The notes: generated from the sequence alone by a model not told the origin. A stretch of DNA of 64,000 nt from Candidatus Manganitrophus noduliformans (GCF_012184425.1 NZ_VTOW01000009.1:17725-81724); one strand, 5' to 3'; numbered from the stretch's first letter, positions 16,330-24,705 are shown. Made by a program: numbers and translations.

Positions 16330-16770
16330 ATGGAAACACGACCCCCGCTTCCTCCGTTTACCTTTGAGACGTCCAAAGAAAAAGTCCAGGCGGCCGAAGA
16401 TGCCTGGAACAGCCGTGATCCGGAACGGGTCGCTGGTGCTTACACCGAAGACTCACAGTGGCGGAATCGATCGGAATTTTTCAGCGGTCGAGACAAGATC
16501 AAAGAATTTCTCAAACGGAAATGGGAAAAGGAGCTCGATTATCGCCTCAAGAAAGAACTTTGGAGCTTTACCGATAATCGAATTTCGGTTCGTTTTGAGT
16601 ATGAATGGCATGACGACGCCGGATTCTGGTATCGCTCTCATGGAAATGAGCAGTGGGAATTCGCCGAAAATGGCTTGATGAGAAGACGTGAAGCGAGCAT
16701 CAATGATGTTCCGATCAAAGAGTCCGACCGCAAGTTCCGGTGGGAGCGCACGCCGGTCATGTCGCGGTGA
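16330..16770 (+). CDS. DUF1348 / NTF2-like protein
   Basis: 146 residues, full length for the family. Motifs: [33 protein letters not shown] start (about 18-46), [16 protein letters not shown], then [28 protein letters not shown] and the end segment [10 protein letters not shown]. The fold is an SnoaL/NTF2-like cone with an unknown ligand. It is the first gene of a stress-like series (C39-like protein, UspA, NhaP2). No signal peptide. Confidence 0.85.
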   Translation: METRPPLPPFTFETSKEKVQAAEDAWNSRDPERVAGAYTEDSQWRNRSEFFSGRDKIKEFLKRKWEKELDYRLKKELWSFTDNRISVRFEYEWHDDAGFWYRSHGNEQWEFAENGLMRRREASINDVPIKESDRKFRWERTPVMSR

Positions 16771-16801
16771 GTTCGGCAATTATCTGAGATAAGAGAGACA
16801 C

Positions 16802-17260
16802 ATGGAAGTTGTTATCCAAGAAGAGCCGACCGGCTGCGGCTTTGCGAACGTGGCGATGTTGGCAAAACGGCGTTATGCTGAAGTAAAGGCGCTTGCAAAC
16901 AGCATCGGCATCTTTGCGGCGGATCCCCGGCTTTACTCCGACACGACCTACGTGAGGCGCCTTCTTGCGGAATACGGCATCCGGGTCTCTGAGCAAGAAA
17001 CGCCGTTCACTTCCTGGGAGAGCCTCCCGGAGAGGGCGCTTCTTTCAATCAAATACCCCGTTGAGGACGGGCAGCCCTTTTGGCACTGGGTGGTCTTTGT
17101 CCGGGAAAGCGGAACGCCGGTGGTTCTGGACCCGGCGAAATATCTCTCGAACAACCGAAGAACCGACTACAAGAAGATGCAGCCAAGGTGGTTTATCGAG
17201 GTCTTTGGCCTTCCTTCCAAGGCGGGGACCGAGCGTAAAAAGCGGCCTCCCGTTTTATAA
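16802..17260 (+). CDS. C39-like cysteine peptidase family protein
   Basis: 152 residues. The pattern is that of papain-like C39 peptidases: Gln in IQEEPTGCGFANVAML with the candidate nucleophile Cys (residue 12), His in FWHWVVF (about 95) and Asp in VVLDPAKYL (about 110). No membrane or transporter domain, so it is a stand-alone domain and not a bacteriocin exporter. The substrate is unknown. A close paralogue with a frameshift lies at 19601. The start is 31 bp after the DUF1348 stop. Confidence 0.7.
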   Translation: MEVVIQEEPTGCGFANVAMLAKRRYAEVKALANSIGIFAADPRLYSDTTYVRRLLAEYGIRVSEQETPFTSWESLPERALLSIKYPVEDGQPFWHWVVFVRESGTPVVLDPAKYLSNNRRTDYKKMQPRWFIEVFGLPSKAGTERKKRPPVL

Positions 17261-17355
17261 CTATTTTCATTAAAACGCAGTCAGCGGAACGTTGAATGAT
17301 GAAAGGAAGAAGACACGCGTCTGATCGAACCCCTGCTGAAAAAGGAGAATAAATC

Positions 17356-17853
17356 ATGGCGATCCTGCGTCGGATTTTAATGGCAACCGACTTTTCGAAT
17401 TATTCAAAAGAGGCCCTCGACCATGCCGTTTATTTGGCAAAAAACGTCAAGGCGGAGCTGTACCTGTTCCATGTGTTCGAGCAACCGGTCTACAATCCGG
17501 CCGCGTCGAGCCGTATCGGCGCAGGGAGCATCGCGGTCCTTGAATGGATTAATAACGTGAGGGAAAAGGAGCGCGGTCGACTGATGACCCTTGCCAAAGA
17601 GGTCGGTCGCAAAGGGATCAAGGTTCATCCGATTTTGAAAGAAGGGATTCCGTTCTACGAAATTCTCAAATCCGCCGAAGAAACCTCGGCGGATCTGATC
17701 GTGCTCGGCACGCAGGGCCGGACCGGTCTCGACCGCTTCATGATGGGGAGCGTGGCCGAGCGGGTGGCGCAAAAGGCCCCCTGCCCGGTGTATGTCGTCA
17801 GGCCCAAGACCCGCGCGGCAATAAAAAAGAGAAGACGCGCAGGCCCGGATTGA
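17356..17853 (+). CDS. Universal stress protein (UspA family)
   Basis: 165 residues, one Usp domain. The N-terminal strand RRILMATDFSNYSKEAL and the ATP-binding signature GTQGRTGLDRFMMGSVAERV (G-x2-G-x9-G-S type) are intact, so it should bind ATP. The C-terminus is short and basic (AAIKKRRRAG). AAAAAGGAG precedes the ATG. It is probably part of the stress series with the neighbouring antiporter. Confidence 0.92.
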   Translation: MAILRRILMATDFSNYSKEALDHAVYLAKNVKAELYLFHVFEQPVYNPAASSRIGAGSIAVLEWINNVREKERGRLMTLAKEVGRKGIKVHPILKEGIPFYEILKSAEETSADLIVLGTQGRTGLDRFMMGSVAERVAQKAPCPVYVVRPKTRAAIKKRRRAGPD

Positions 17854-18017
17854 ATCTTGCGTCTCAAAAAAGGAGTTCGCCCTTGCCTTTTTCGGCGTCA
17901 TACCTTAACATTTTAAAGAGATTTCCTGAGTTTTCCTTTCCCTCTCACTTCTTCGATCATTCCTTATGGAAGGCCGGCGCTTTCCCGCCGAAGCCATAAA
18001 AGAGAGCCGTTTGCGCA

Positions 18018-19514
18018 ATGATCTCTGATTTCCACATTGAATACATTCTCGTCGGCGCTTCTATTCTCATTCTGATCAGCGTCTTCGCCAGCAAAGCCTC
18101 GGGGAGATTGGGGGTTCCCTCGCTTCTCCTCTTCATCCTCATCGGCATGCTCGCCGGATCGGACGGACCCGGGGGGATCGAATTTGCCGATTTCCGGCTG
18201 GCCCAGTCGCTCGGGGTCATCGCTCTCTCCTTTATTCTTTTTTCCGGCGGCCTCGACACCGATTGGAGAAGGGTTCGTCCCGTCCTCGGAAAAGGCCTTG
18301 CCCTCTCCACGCTCGGTGTCCTGATCACGGCGGTGCTGGTCGGCCTCTTTGCCATGCTGATTCTCGATCTCTCATTTATTCAAGGGATGCTTCTCGGGGC
18401 GATCGTCTCCTCCACCGATGCGGCGGCGGTTTTCGCGGTCCTTCGGTCGAAGAATGTCAGCTTGCGGGGAAATTTAAAGCCGTTGCTGGAGCTCGAATCG
18501 GGAAGCAACGACCCGATGGCGGTCTTCCTCACGATCGGCATGATCGGTCTCTTGTCCGATCCGGGCGCTTCCATGCTCGATCTGATCCCGATGTTCGTTC
18601 AGCAGATGGCGGTCGGCGCCCTCCTCGGATACGCGATGGGGAGAGGGATGACCCACCTGGTCAACCGGATGCGGCTGGAGTATGAAGGGCTCTATCCGGT
18701 GCTGACCCTCTCTTTGGTTCTCCTCACGTATGGGGCGACCGCCTCGCTTGGAGGGAATGGGTTCTTGGCGGTTTATGTCGCCGGTCTGATGATGGGGAAC
18801 AGCGACTTCATTCATAAGAAGAGCTTGATGCGCTTTCAGGACGGGGTGGCTTGGCTGATGCAGATTACGATGTTCCTGACCCTGGGGCTGCTGGTCTTTC
18901 CATCGCAGCTCGTTCCGGTCATCGGGGCCGGCCTCTTCATTTCGGCCTTTCTGATTTTCGTCGCCCGTCCCCTCGCCGTCTTTTTAACCCTCTTTCCATT
19001 CAAGATGGACATTAAAGAGAAACTTTTGTTGGCCTGGGTGGGACTGCGCGGCGCGGTTCCGATCGTTTTAGCGACCTTCCCGCTGCTGGCCGGTGTTCCC
19101 CAGGCCGATACCCTCTTCAACCTCGTCTTTTTTATCGTCCTGACCTCCGCCCTTTTGCAAGGATCGTCGATCCCCTGGGTCGCAAGAAAACTCGGGGTCG
19201 AAGCCCCCCTTCCCGACCGGTCTCCCTATCCGATCACCTATGGGCCCAATGAAAGGGTCAAGGGGGAGCTGATTGAGATAGAAATCCCGAGCCGCTCTCC
19301 CGTGGTCGGAAAACAGATCGTGGATGTCGGCTTTCCCCGGGAAGCCCTGATCGTCTTGATCAGGAGAAAGGATGAATTCCTTGTCTCCACCGGAGCAACG
19401 GTTCTTGAACCGGAAGATATTTTATTGATTTTAGGGAATCAAGAAGCCCTTACAAAAGCCCGCTCTTTCATCGAAGGGGATTCATCCACTGAAGGAGTAA
19501 GGCCTCTCGCCTGA
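18018..19514 (+). CDS. nhaP2: K+/H+ antiporter, NhaP2/CvrA type
   Basis: 498 residues: about 12 membrane helices (1-395) and a C-terminal TrkA-C/RCK-like domain (about 415-490, IEIPSRSPVVGKQIVDVGFP). Diagnostic CPA1 segments are GAIVSSTDAAAVFAVLR, LELESGSNDPMAVFLT (essential ND pair near 172) and WVGLRGAVPIVLATFPL. It would expel K+ or Na+ in exchange for H+ at the inner membrane. It follows uspA by 165 bp, on the same strand. Confidence 0.92.
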   Translation: MISDFHIEYILVGASILILISVFASKASGRLGVPSLLLFILIGMLAGSDGPGGIEFADFRLAQSLGVIALSFILFSGGLDTDWRRVRPVLGKGLALSTLGVLITAVLVGLFAMLILDLSFIQGMLLGAIVSSTDAAAVFAVLRSKNVSLRGNLKPLLELESGSNDPMAVFLTIGMIGLLSDPGASMLDLIPMFVQQMAVGALLGYAMGRGMTHLVNRMRLEYEGLYPVLTLSLVLLTYGATASLGGNGFLAVYVAGLMMGNSDFIHKKSLMRFQDGVAWLMQITMFLTLGLLVFPSQLVPVIGAGLFISAFLIFVARPLAVFLTLFPFKMDIKEKLLLAWVGLRGAVPIVLATFPLLAGVPQADTLFNLVFFIVLTSALLQGSSIPWVARKLGVEAPLPDRSPYPITYGPNERVKGELIEIEIPSRSPVVGKQIVDVGFPREALIVLIRRKDEFLVSTGATVLEPEDILLILGNQEALTKARSFIEGDSSTEGVRPLA

Positions 19515-19600
19515 TTGGCCCGAGGGAGGGATCCCCGGCCGGTCGAGAAAAATGGCTTGCGAAGATGCACACGCTAAACCGCAAGGGGAAATAGGGAACG

Positions 19601-20039
19601 ATGAAAGTTGTTCTCCAAGAAGAGCCGACCGGCTGCGGCCTGGCGAGTGTGGCGATGTTGTCCGGACAGAAGTATGCCGCGGTCAAAGCGCTGGCGAACC
19701 GCCTCGGCATCTTTGCAGAAGATATCCGGCTTTATTCGGAGACCGGCTACGTCCGGCGCCTTCTGAAAGAATACGGCCTTCAGCAATCCGAAGAAGAGAC
19801 GCCCTTTACGTCTTGGAAGGAGTTACCGGATCAGGCGCTCCTTGCGATCAAATATCACATCGAAAATGACTGGCCCTTTTGGCACTGGGTGGTGTTCGTT
19901 CGAGAAGGGGGAGAGCCGGTCGTTCTCGACCCGGCGAAATATCTCTCGAAGAACCGACTTCGAGGCGATGCAGCCCAAGTGGTTCATCGGGGTCCGGCCG
20001 CACGCGGCAGATATCATGGGGCCAAAATCAAGCCGTAAA
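19601..20039 (+). pseudogene. C39-like peptidase paralogue with 8-bp deletion frameshift
   Basis: Very similar to the protein at 16802: the Cys (GCGLASVAML), His (FWHWVVF) and Asp (VVLDPAKYL) positions are kept. Compared with the paralogue, eight bases are missing near 19948, within a repeated AACCGA tract. After this the frame changes to a C-terminus without relation to the family, while the expected sequence (EAMQPKWFIGV) continues in another frame. All catalytic positions lie before the break, so a truncated active protein is still possible. Confidence 0.7.
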
Positions 20040-20412
20040 GAAGCAGGGCCAGAATGATAATCGCCATGGCGGCGTAAAAACGATCACGCTGGCGTACAAA
20101 CGCGAAGGCCAAGAAGGCCACCCGAGCCACCGGCGTCGCGATTAGTAAGAGGAGTCCCAACTGAATCAAACCGCGGCTGCGGAAAGACAGGGCATCGGCC
20201 ACGACGCCCGAAACGCTCCGCAGGTCGTCGGGCTCCCCCTGAAAACCGCGGTAGGGGGGAAGGGCTGCGCCGTATCGAATCAGGTAAAGCGACCCGCCGA
20301 TCAGGACGATCATCGCAGCAACCGTCACGCCGAAGCGGAGCAGATTCCCGACGATCTGTTCGACCCGATGATCGCTCCAGACCTTTTCCGAAACCGCGAT
20401 CTTCATCTTCAT
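20014..20412 (-). CDS. DUF1634 membrane protein
   Basis: About 132 residues from the ATG at 20412 (AAAAGGGGGAACG precedes it). Three predicted membrane helices: GNLLRFGVTVAAMIVLIGGSLYLI, GLIQLGLLLLIATPVARVAFLAF and AAMAIIILALLLYGLIL. DUF1634 genes commonly sit next to TauE/SafE sulfite exporters, and a TauE relic lies directly upstream here on the same strand, so this is probably a leftover of that pair. Its 3' end overlaps the convergent pseudogene. Confidence 0.75.
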   Translation of the reverse strand: MKMKIAVSEKVWSDHRVEQIVGNLLRFGVTVAAMIVLIGGSLYLIRYGAALPPYRGFQGEPDDLRSVSGVVADALSFRSRGLIQLGLLLLIATPVARVAFLAFAFVRQRDRFYAAMAIIILALLLYGLILAP

Positions 20413-20426
20413 GAACGTTCCCCCTT

Positions 20427-20730
20427 TTAGAGGCGGCCGGTCCATCCTTTATAAATCATTTCAACCGCCAATATCAGGATCACGCCGGTGAACATGAGCC
20501 GTAAGTGCCGCGGCCGCGCGAAGACCAATTGACGCGCTCCCAACAAGGCGCCCGGGAGAACCCCAACATCACCGGCATCGAAAGACCGGGATCGATATAA
20601 CCCCGACTGAAGTAAATCCCCGCACTGGCCGCTGCGGTCACCCCGATCATAAAATTGCTGGTGGTCGTGGAGACCTTAAACGGAAGCCGCATCGTCCGAT
20701 CCATCGCGAGCACCTTCAGCCGAAATGTTT
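20427..20730 (-). pseudogene. TauE/SafE-family permease, C-terminal fragment with frameshift
   Basis: Minus-strand frame 1 gives LAMDRTMRLPFKVSTTTSNFMIGVTAAASAG (split family pattern) and then GYIDPGLSMPVMLG. A shift of one base near 20565 is needed to continue as VLPGALLGARQLVFARPRHL and RLMFTGVILILAVEMIYKG. The N-terminal half is missing. The break falls next to the promoter of the AbrB/PIN module, whose insertion may have removed the rest. Confidence 0.7.
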
Positions 20731-20740
20731 GTTTTATCTC

Positions 20741-20781
20741 TTGCTGTAATCGTCTCTTTGTATTATAATCTTACTAGTAAG
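20741..20781 (+). promoter_or_regulatory. Promoter and operator of the AbrB/PIN module
   Basis: TTGCTG (20741-20746), 17 bp, TATAAT (20764-20769), followed by the perfect palindrome CTTACTAGTAAG (20770-20781). A decayed copy is present at 7813-7860. Confidence 0.7.
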
Positions 20782-20804
20782 ATAATCTATTTGGGAGTGA
20801 TCCA

Positions 20805-21068
20805 ATGTCTGATTTAGCGACAACAAAAATGTCCTCCAAAGGGCAGGTCGTCATTCCGGAGAATATTCGTAAGCGACTGAAATTAAAAGCCGGCTCTCAG
20901 TTCGTAGTGGTAGGGGACGAAGATGTGGTGATCCTCAAAGCCATTTCGGCTCCGTCTATGGAAGAGTTTGACACCTTGATCGCAGAGGCCCGTAAACAAG
21001 CCAGAGAAGCCGGTTTGAAGAAGGCGGATATCGCTGCTGCAGTTGCGAAGGCCCGGGGCCGGAATTGA
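20805..21068 (+). CDS. AbrB/MazE-type antitoxin
   Basis: 87 residues. TTKMSSKGQVVIPENIRKRLKLKAG is the swapped-hairpin AbrB DNA-binding fold (family pattern at residues 6-30), followed by a helical C-terminus that should hold the PIN toxin. The palindrome at 20770 fits autoregulation. The stop overlaps a TTG that would start the toxin frame. Confidence 0.88.
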   Translation: MSDLATTKMSSKGQVVIPENIRKRLKLKAGSQFVVVGDEDVVILKAISAPSMEEFDTLIAEARKQAREAGLKKADIAAAVAKARGRN

Positions 21069-21470
21069 GAATTATTCTCGACACGCATGTTTTTTGTCTC
21101 AGGGGTGTTCTTTACCGGTCCTCCTTATCAGATCCTCAAAGCGTGGAGAGAGGGAAGAGTAAGATTGATCGTCTCCCCGGAAATACTCGAGGAGTACGAG
21201 CGAGTCGGCAAAATCCTTGCTGAGGAATTCCCATCCATCAACCTTCAGCCAATCCTCGATTTTGTTACAATCAAGGCGGAGATAATTTCTGCTGAACGGT
21301 TATCTGAGCGTGTCAGCGACGATCCTGACGATGATAAATTTCTTGCCTGCGCGATTTCAGCGAACAGTAAAATCGTTATCAGTGGAGACCGGCATTTGCT
21401 AAAGGTGTCTGGTTTCAGGGGCATTAAAGTAATGAAGCCACGTCCTTTTGTCGATGACTATCTCACTTGA
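21065..21470 (+). pseudogene. PIN toxin (COG1569-like) with frameshift in a T6 run
   Basis: Translation from TTG 21065 gives LRIILDTHVF, the expected PIN start with its first catalytic Asp. The frame is lost at the six T of 21090-21095; with five T it would read on as VSGVFFTGPPYQIL and the rest of a normal toxin. An ATG at 21087 lets the remaining 127 residues be translated without the first Asp. Later motifs are intact (DPDDDKFLACAISANSKIVISGD). This is an inactivated toxin, slippage-dependent expression, or a sequencing error. Confidence 0.7.
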
Positions 21471-21580
21471 TCTTCTCAATACTTTTGCTATCCGAAACTG
21501 TTAGGGAAAATAATCTGATTTCTTAGAATACTGGACGATCTTCCTCTGGCTGGAAAGATACTTTCGTCAGGTTCCCTTGC

Positions 21581-21624
21581 TTGACAAATAGGACATATTT
21601 CGTTAAAATAATGACAAATGTCAT
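21581..21624 (+). promoter_or_regulatory. Promoter and operator of the Xre/RES module
   Basis: TTGACA (21581-21586), 17 bp, TAAAAT (21604-21609), then the inverted repeat ATGACA-AA-TGTCAT (21611-21624). Near-consensus promoter. Confidence 0.8.
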
Positions 21625-21647
21625 AGTACATGCAAAGAGAGGATTTC

Positions 21648-22094
21648 ATGGATACGCTTACAATAAAAGAGAGCGACAAACAAGCGGATGCGATCTTCAA
21701 AAAGATCTTCCATAAGCAATTAAAATCCTACATGGACGTCATCGAAATGAGCAAAGAGGGGATCACCAAAGCCTCCCTCATGGAGTTTATTCATTTTTTA
21801 AACTTCTCGCCCGATCAGTTTGCACATTTGCTTCCCATCACGCTTCGCACGATTCAGAGATACTCCAGCAAGCAGAAATTTAGCCCCACCATCTCCGAGC
21901 ACATTATCCAGTTGGTCTTTCTCGTGGGAAAAGGCATCGAGGTGTTCGGATCACTCGAGAAGTTTATGGGCTGGTTTAATACACCGAGCAAGGCCTTAGG
22001 CGGGAGGGTCCCGAGCGATTTGGTCAGTCTTAAAACCGGGACCCAAATGGTCATGGACGAACTCGGTCGAATTGAGTATGGTGTGTATGCATGA
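21648..22094 (+). CDS. Xre/MbcA/ParS-type antitoxin of a RES module
   Basis: 148 residues from the ATG at 21648 (AGAGAGG upstream), preferred over the in-frame ATG at 21630. The central part resembles a Xre-like helix-turn-helix (FAHLLPITLRTIQRYSSKQKF). The C-terminal 60 residues (FGSLEKFMGWFNTPSKALGG) form the MbcA/ParS toxin-binding domain (DUF2384). It overlaps the RES toxin by 4 bp. Such antitoxins bind the RES domain and repress their own promoter. Confidence 0.88.
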   Translation: MDTLTIKESDKQADAIFKKIFHKQLKSYMDVIEMSKEGITKASLMEFIHFLNFSPDQFAHLLPITLRTIQRYSSKQKFSPTISEHIIQLVFLVGKGIEVFGSLEKFMGWFNTPSKALGGRVPSDLVSLKTGTQMVMDELGRIEYGVYA

Positions 22095-22561
22095 GGGAGG
22101 TCTATCGGATCGCCCTCGCAAAACATGCGCGCGACCTCTCAGGAAAGGGGGCGAGACTCACGGGGGGCCGATGGAACACCAAAGATACGGCGGTCATCTA
22201 CACCTCTGAGAGTAGATCGCTCGCGGCAATGGAATACCTGGTCCATGTGTCGCTGACTGACATCCCACCCGAAATAAAAATAACCTCGATCGGCATCTCT
22301 GAAACGATCATTCCGAAAGAAATCGATCCATCCGATCTACCCAAAGATTGGCGTAAAAGTCCCGCCCCTTTCTTGTTGGGAGACATCGGTGCGAAGTGGG
22401 TATCGGGTATGGATAGCCTTTTATTGCGCGTTCCATCCGCCGTTGTCCTGCATGAGTTTAACATCCTAATTAACCCGGCTCACCCCGACATGAAATCCGT
22501 CAAAATCGTCGATGTGGAGAGCTTTATCTATGATGAGAGACTCCACAAGCCGACGAAATAA
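22091..22561 (+). CDS. RES-domain toxin (NAD+-depleting)
   Basis: 156 residues, single RES domain. VYRIALAKHARDLSGKGARLTGGRWN, VIYTSESRSLAAMEYLVH and the later Ser-bearing segment RVPSAVVLHEFNILINP contain the Arg, Glu and Ser positions of the family. Characterised RES toxins degrade NAD+ and stop growth. The start overlaps the antitoxin stop. The gene appears intact. Confidence 0.9.
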   Translation: MREVYRIALAKHARDLSGKGARLTGGRWNTKDTAVIYTSESRSLAAMEYLVHVSLTDIPPEIKITSIGISETIIPKEIDPSDLPKDWRKSPAPFLLGDIGAKWVSGMDSLLLRVPSAVVLHEFNILINPAHPDMKSVKIVDVESFIYDERLHKPTK

Positions 22562-22920
22562 TAAAAGCGGTATCACTCCATGATTAAAGATCGACCAAAG
22601 ACCGGCTCGCTGTCTGCGCCGGAGTCGGCTCGGGGAGCGCTGCCGGCAGAGGTATCGAATCCGCCTTAATTGAATCCTGACGAAATAGCCCGAAGTCGGG
22701 GTCAACCATCATAGTCCTGCGGAGCAAACATGAGGTTTTAGCGCAGGTAATCCGGTTTCTGCCGACACGTCAGAGTGGTCCGGAGGATCCTGCAGGCCAA
22801 GAGGCGGCTGAGGATGAAGGGAGCGATGAGATTCCTTTGGATCATGTTCTGCATCTGCGCTTTGGATTTGATCTTGTGATCGAAAATTGTTACACTTAAG
22901 GCAGTTCTCGGAGAGAGAAG
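22562..22920. other. Intergenic region with duplicated element (copy 1)
   Basis: No gene. It includes copy 1 of an element of about 105 bp (22627-22733) repeated at 23632-23735. The terminator hairpin of copy 2 is degraded here. Confidence 0.5.
22627..22733 (+). repeat. Imperfect repeat of about 105 bp, copy 1
   Basis: Shares with 23632-23735 the blocks GCTGCCGG, ATCCGCCTTAAT, GAATCC, ATAG and GGGTCAACCATCATAG in the same order and spacing. Both copies lie downstream of genes on the plus strand. It could be a structured RNA element or a small mobile sequence; no known riboswitch matched. Confidence 0.55.
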
Positions 22921-23472
22921 ATGTTGAAGACGAAGATCAAATTAACCTATGCCGATTATGTCGCCCTGCCCGATGAGAAGCGCTACGAATTGATCGAGGG
23001 GGATCTTTATATGGTTCCAGCGCCCGGGTTCTATCACCAGGTTGTTTCTCGAAATATTGAAATGGCCCTTTGGGATATTGTGAAGTCCCACCGCTTGGGA
23101 GTGGTGCTAGATGCCCCGGTGGATGTGGTCCTCACCCAGGAAGATGTGGTTCAACCCGATATTCTGTTTATCTCCAACGAACGGCGCAGCATCATTACCG
23201 AGAAGTATCTCTCCGGTGCGCCTGATTTGATCATCGAGATCCTCTCCCCCTCCTCAATGGAGCGGGATAAACTCGTCAAACGCAATCTGTATGCCGAGCA
23301 TGGGGTTTCCGAATACTGGATCGTCAATCCGGTAGGGAAACAGATCGAGGTCCTTCTTCTGAAAAGCCATGCGTTTGTTCTGTACGGAATCTTTTTAATC
23401 GATGATCGCCTCACCTCCCCGCTCCTGCCGGGGTTTGAACTTTCCCTTGAGAGCGTTTTTGAACCCGCATAG
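22921..23472 (+). CDS. Uma2-family (DUF820) restriction-like endonuclease
   Basis: 183 residues. LTYADYVALPDEKRYELIEGDLYMVPAPG, VQPDILFISNERRSII, APDLIIEILSPSSMERDKLVKRNLYAEHGVSEYWIVNP (quoted in part as the family pattern) carry the PD-(D/E)xK core: Asp in QPD, Glu in IEIL and Lys in KRNLY. Uma2 proteins are widespread PD-(D/E)xK-fold proteins of unclear role. AGAGAGAAG precedes the ATG. No partner gene is visible. Confidence 0.88.
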   Translation: MLKTKIKLTYADYVALPDEKRYELIEGDLYMVPAPGFYHQVVSRNIEMALWDIVKSHRLGVVLDAPVDVVLTQEDVVQPDILFISNERRSIITEKYLSGAPDLIIEILSPSSMERDKLVKRNLYAEHGVSEYWIVNPVGKQIEVLLLKSHAFVLYGIFLIDDRLTSPLLPGFELSLESVFEPA

Positions 23473-23587
23473 CCAGTTGACCTCCTGCGCTTCTATCCCC
23501 AGTGACGCGGGGTGGTTGGGTTTGGATTTCGCTTCCTCCATCTCCTAGAGATGAAGCCTCCAAGAAATAGTGGGATGATAAATCTAT

Positions 23588-23622
23588 GCCTGAAGAGATA
23601 TTTCCTTCAGGCTTTTTTGTTT
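23588..23622 (+). terminator. Rho-independent terminator
   Basis: GCCTGAAG (23588-23595) pairs with CTTCAGGC (23605-23612), followed by six T and GTTTT. Likely closes the Uma2 transcript. Confidence 0.85.
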
Positions 23623-23631
23623 TCGGATTCG

Positions 23632-23735
23632 GCAAGGGGAAACGCTGCCGGTGGGACTATCTGATCCGCCTTAATGGAATCCGTTCGTAAATAGGCCCGA
23701 ATGCCGGGTCAACCATCATAGCCCTTCGGAGAAGC
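23632..23735 (+). repeat. Imperfect repeat of about 105 bp, copy 2
   Basis: Partner of 22627-22733. Here it runs into an intact terminator (23720-23760), so the unit looks like a structured RNA ending in an intrinsic terminator. Confidence 0.55.
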
Positions 23736-23760
23736 AATTCTCCCGAGGGCTTTTTTTATT
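23720..23760 (+). terminator. Rho-independent terminator at the end of the repeated element
   Basis: AGCCCTTCGG (23720-23729) pairs with CCCGAGGGCT (23742-23751, one wobble pair), followed by seven T. It lies 19 bp before the next ATG, so it could attenuate that gene. Confidence 0.8.
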
Positions 23761-23778
23761 GTCCAAAGGAGGTGCTCG

Positions 23779-23949
23779 ATGCATTGTCCGAAGTGTCAGG
23801 GAATGGTAAGAGAGGAATTTGTAGCCACCTACGAGGGGAAATGTCTCTCCCCGTATTGCATTCAATGCGGCTGGAGGCCGACACGATCTCCGCACCGCAG
23901 CTTTCAAGAGGAAGCACGGCTGAGGGAAAAAGTGCTTTCGATCCTGTAA
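23779..23949 (+). CDS. Small zinc-ribbon protein
   Basis: 56 residues. ATG at 23779 with AAAGGAGGTG just upstream. CPKC (residues 3-6) and a second pair in CLSPYCIQC (about 24-32) form a zinc ribbon, followed by a basic and helical tail (EEARLREKVLSIL). Similar in size and layout to the proteins at 5594 and 27006. It follows a terminator-bearing repeated element. The function may be nucleic-acid binding, but this is only inferred from the fold. Confidence 0.65.
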   Translation: MHCPKCQGMVREEFVATYEGKCLSPYCIQCGWRPTRSPHRSFQEEARLREKVLSIL

Positions 23950-24074
23950 GGTCACCGATCTCCGGATAAACCATCCAACCCGCAGAGGAGGAAATCGTCG
24001 AGAGAATCGTTGTCGAGACGAGATCCGAAACCTCTAAAACCATCAAACTCTAAAACCGAATAGGAGAGACGCCA

Positions 24075-24503
24075 ATGGAACGGAATCAGAATCGTATTGC
24101 CAATCTGGTCAATGGGTTTCAGGCGCTCGCGCCGCTCGCCCCGAACCAAAATCGGACCCAGGAGAATATCAGCCCGCGAATGTCGGTGGGATATTACATC
24201 GGCCGCTTCGGGCTGAAATTCAAGGAGGCAGATCGACTCACCCATTTTCTCTACCTGTTCATGGCGGAGGAAGACCGGTACTTTCTATCGCGCGTGGAGC
24301 GGTGGGTCAGAGAGATCGCGCTCACGAAAGGGAGCATTCGGTCCGTCCTGGACGATCTCATGATCCTGGCGGTCTGCCGGATCGATCCGAATCGACCGGA
24401 GCGTTGCTGCAGACGGGTTCGCAGCGAAATCATCCGGTATGTCGATCGGCGATTTCAGCGCGATCGGCGGGAGAGTCGGAATGAAGGCTCGGGTTCGGCT
24501 TGA
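24075..24503 (+). CDS. Unknown 142-residue protein
   Basis: AGGAGAGACGCCA precedes the ATG. The protein is hydrophilic and helical with two adjacent cysteines (RCCRRVR) and a basic C-terminus (RRFQRDRRESRNEG). Segments such as YYIGRFGLKFKEADRLTHFLYLFMAEEDRYFL suggest a compact alpha-helical fold. I do not recognise a family. It belongs with the small genes that surround the ribonucleotide reductase. Confidence 0.55.
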   Translation: MERNQNRIANLVNGFQALAPLAPNQNRTQENISPRMSVGYYIGRFGLKFKEADRLTHFLYLFMAEEDRYFLSRVERWVREIALTKGSIRSVLDDLMILAVCRIDPNRPERCCRRVRSEIIRYVDRRFQRDRRESRNEGSGSA

Positions 24504-24588
24504 CCGCAAATTTGTGAGCAGCGTCAAAAATCTTGACGGCGATCGGTCTTTTAATAAACGCGACCCTCGATATTCCAACCCGGTTTAA
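24481..24588 (+). CDS. Possible 35-residue ORF
   Basis: ATG 24481 overlaps the end of the previous gene by 23 bp and encodes a basic peptide (MKARVRLDRKFVSS...). No independent ribosome site. Weak candidate. Confidence 0.2.
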   Translation: MKARVRLDRKFVSSVKNLDGDRSFNKRDPRYSNPV

Positions 24589-24705
24589 GTCGGCGATAAA
24601 TCGGGGAATCTTGTCGGCCGGGCGAGTCCGCAGTTTAGGCGGGGGCGCCTGGCACATAAGTTGCGCTGTAGGAGACTCGCAATTCACACAACAAAGAGGT
24701 GTTCT

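Noticed and set aside
24504..24700. Possible cobalamin riboswitch before the B12-dependent reductase
   Set aside because: The region lacks the conserved B12 box and the expected order of conserved elements.
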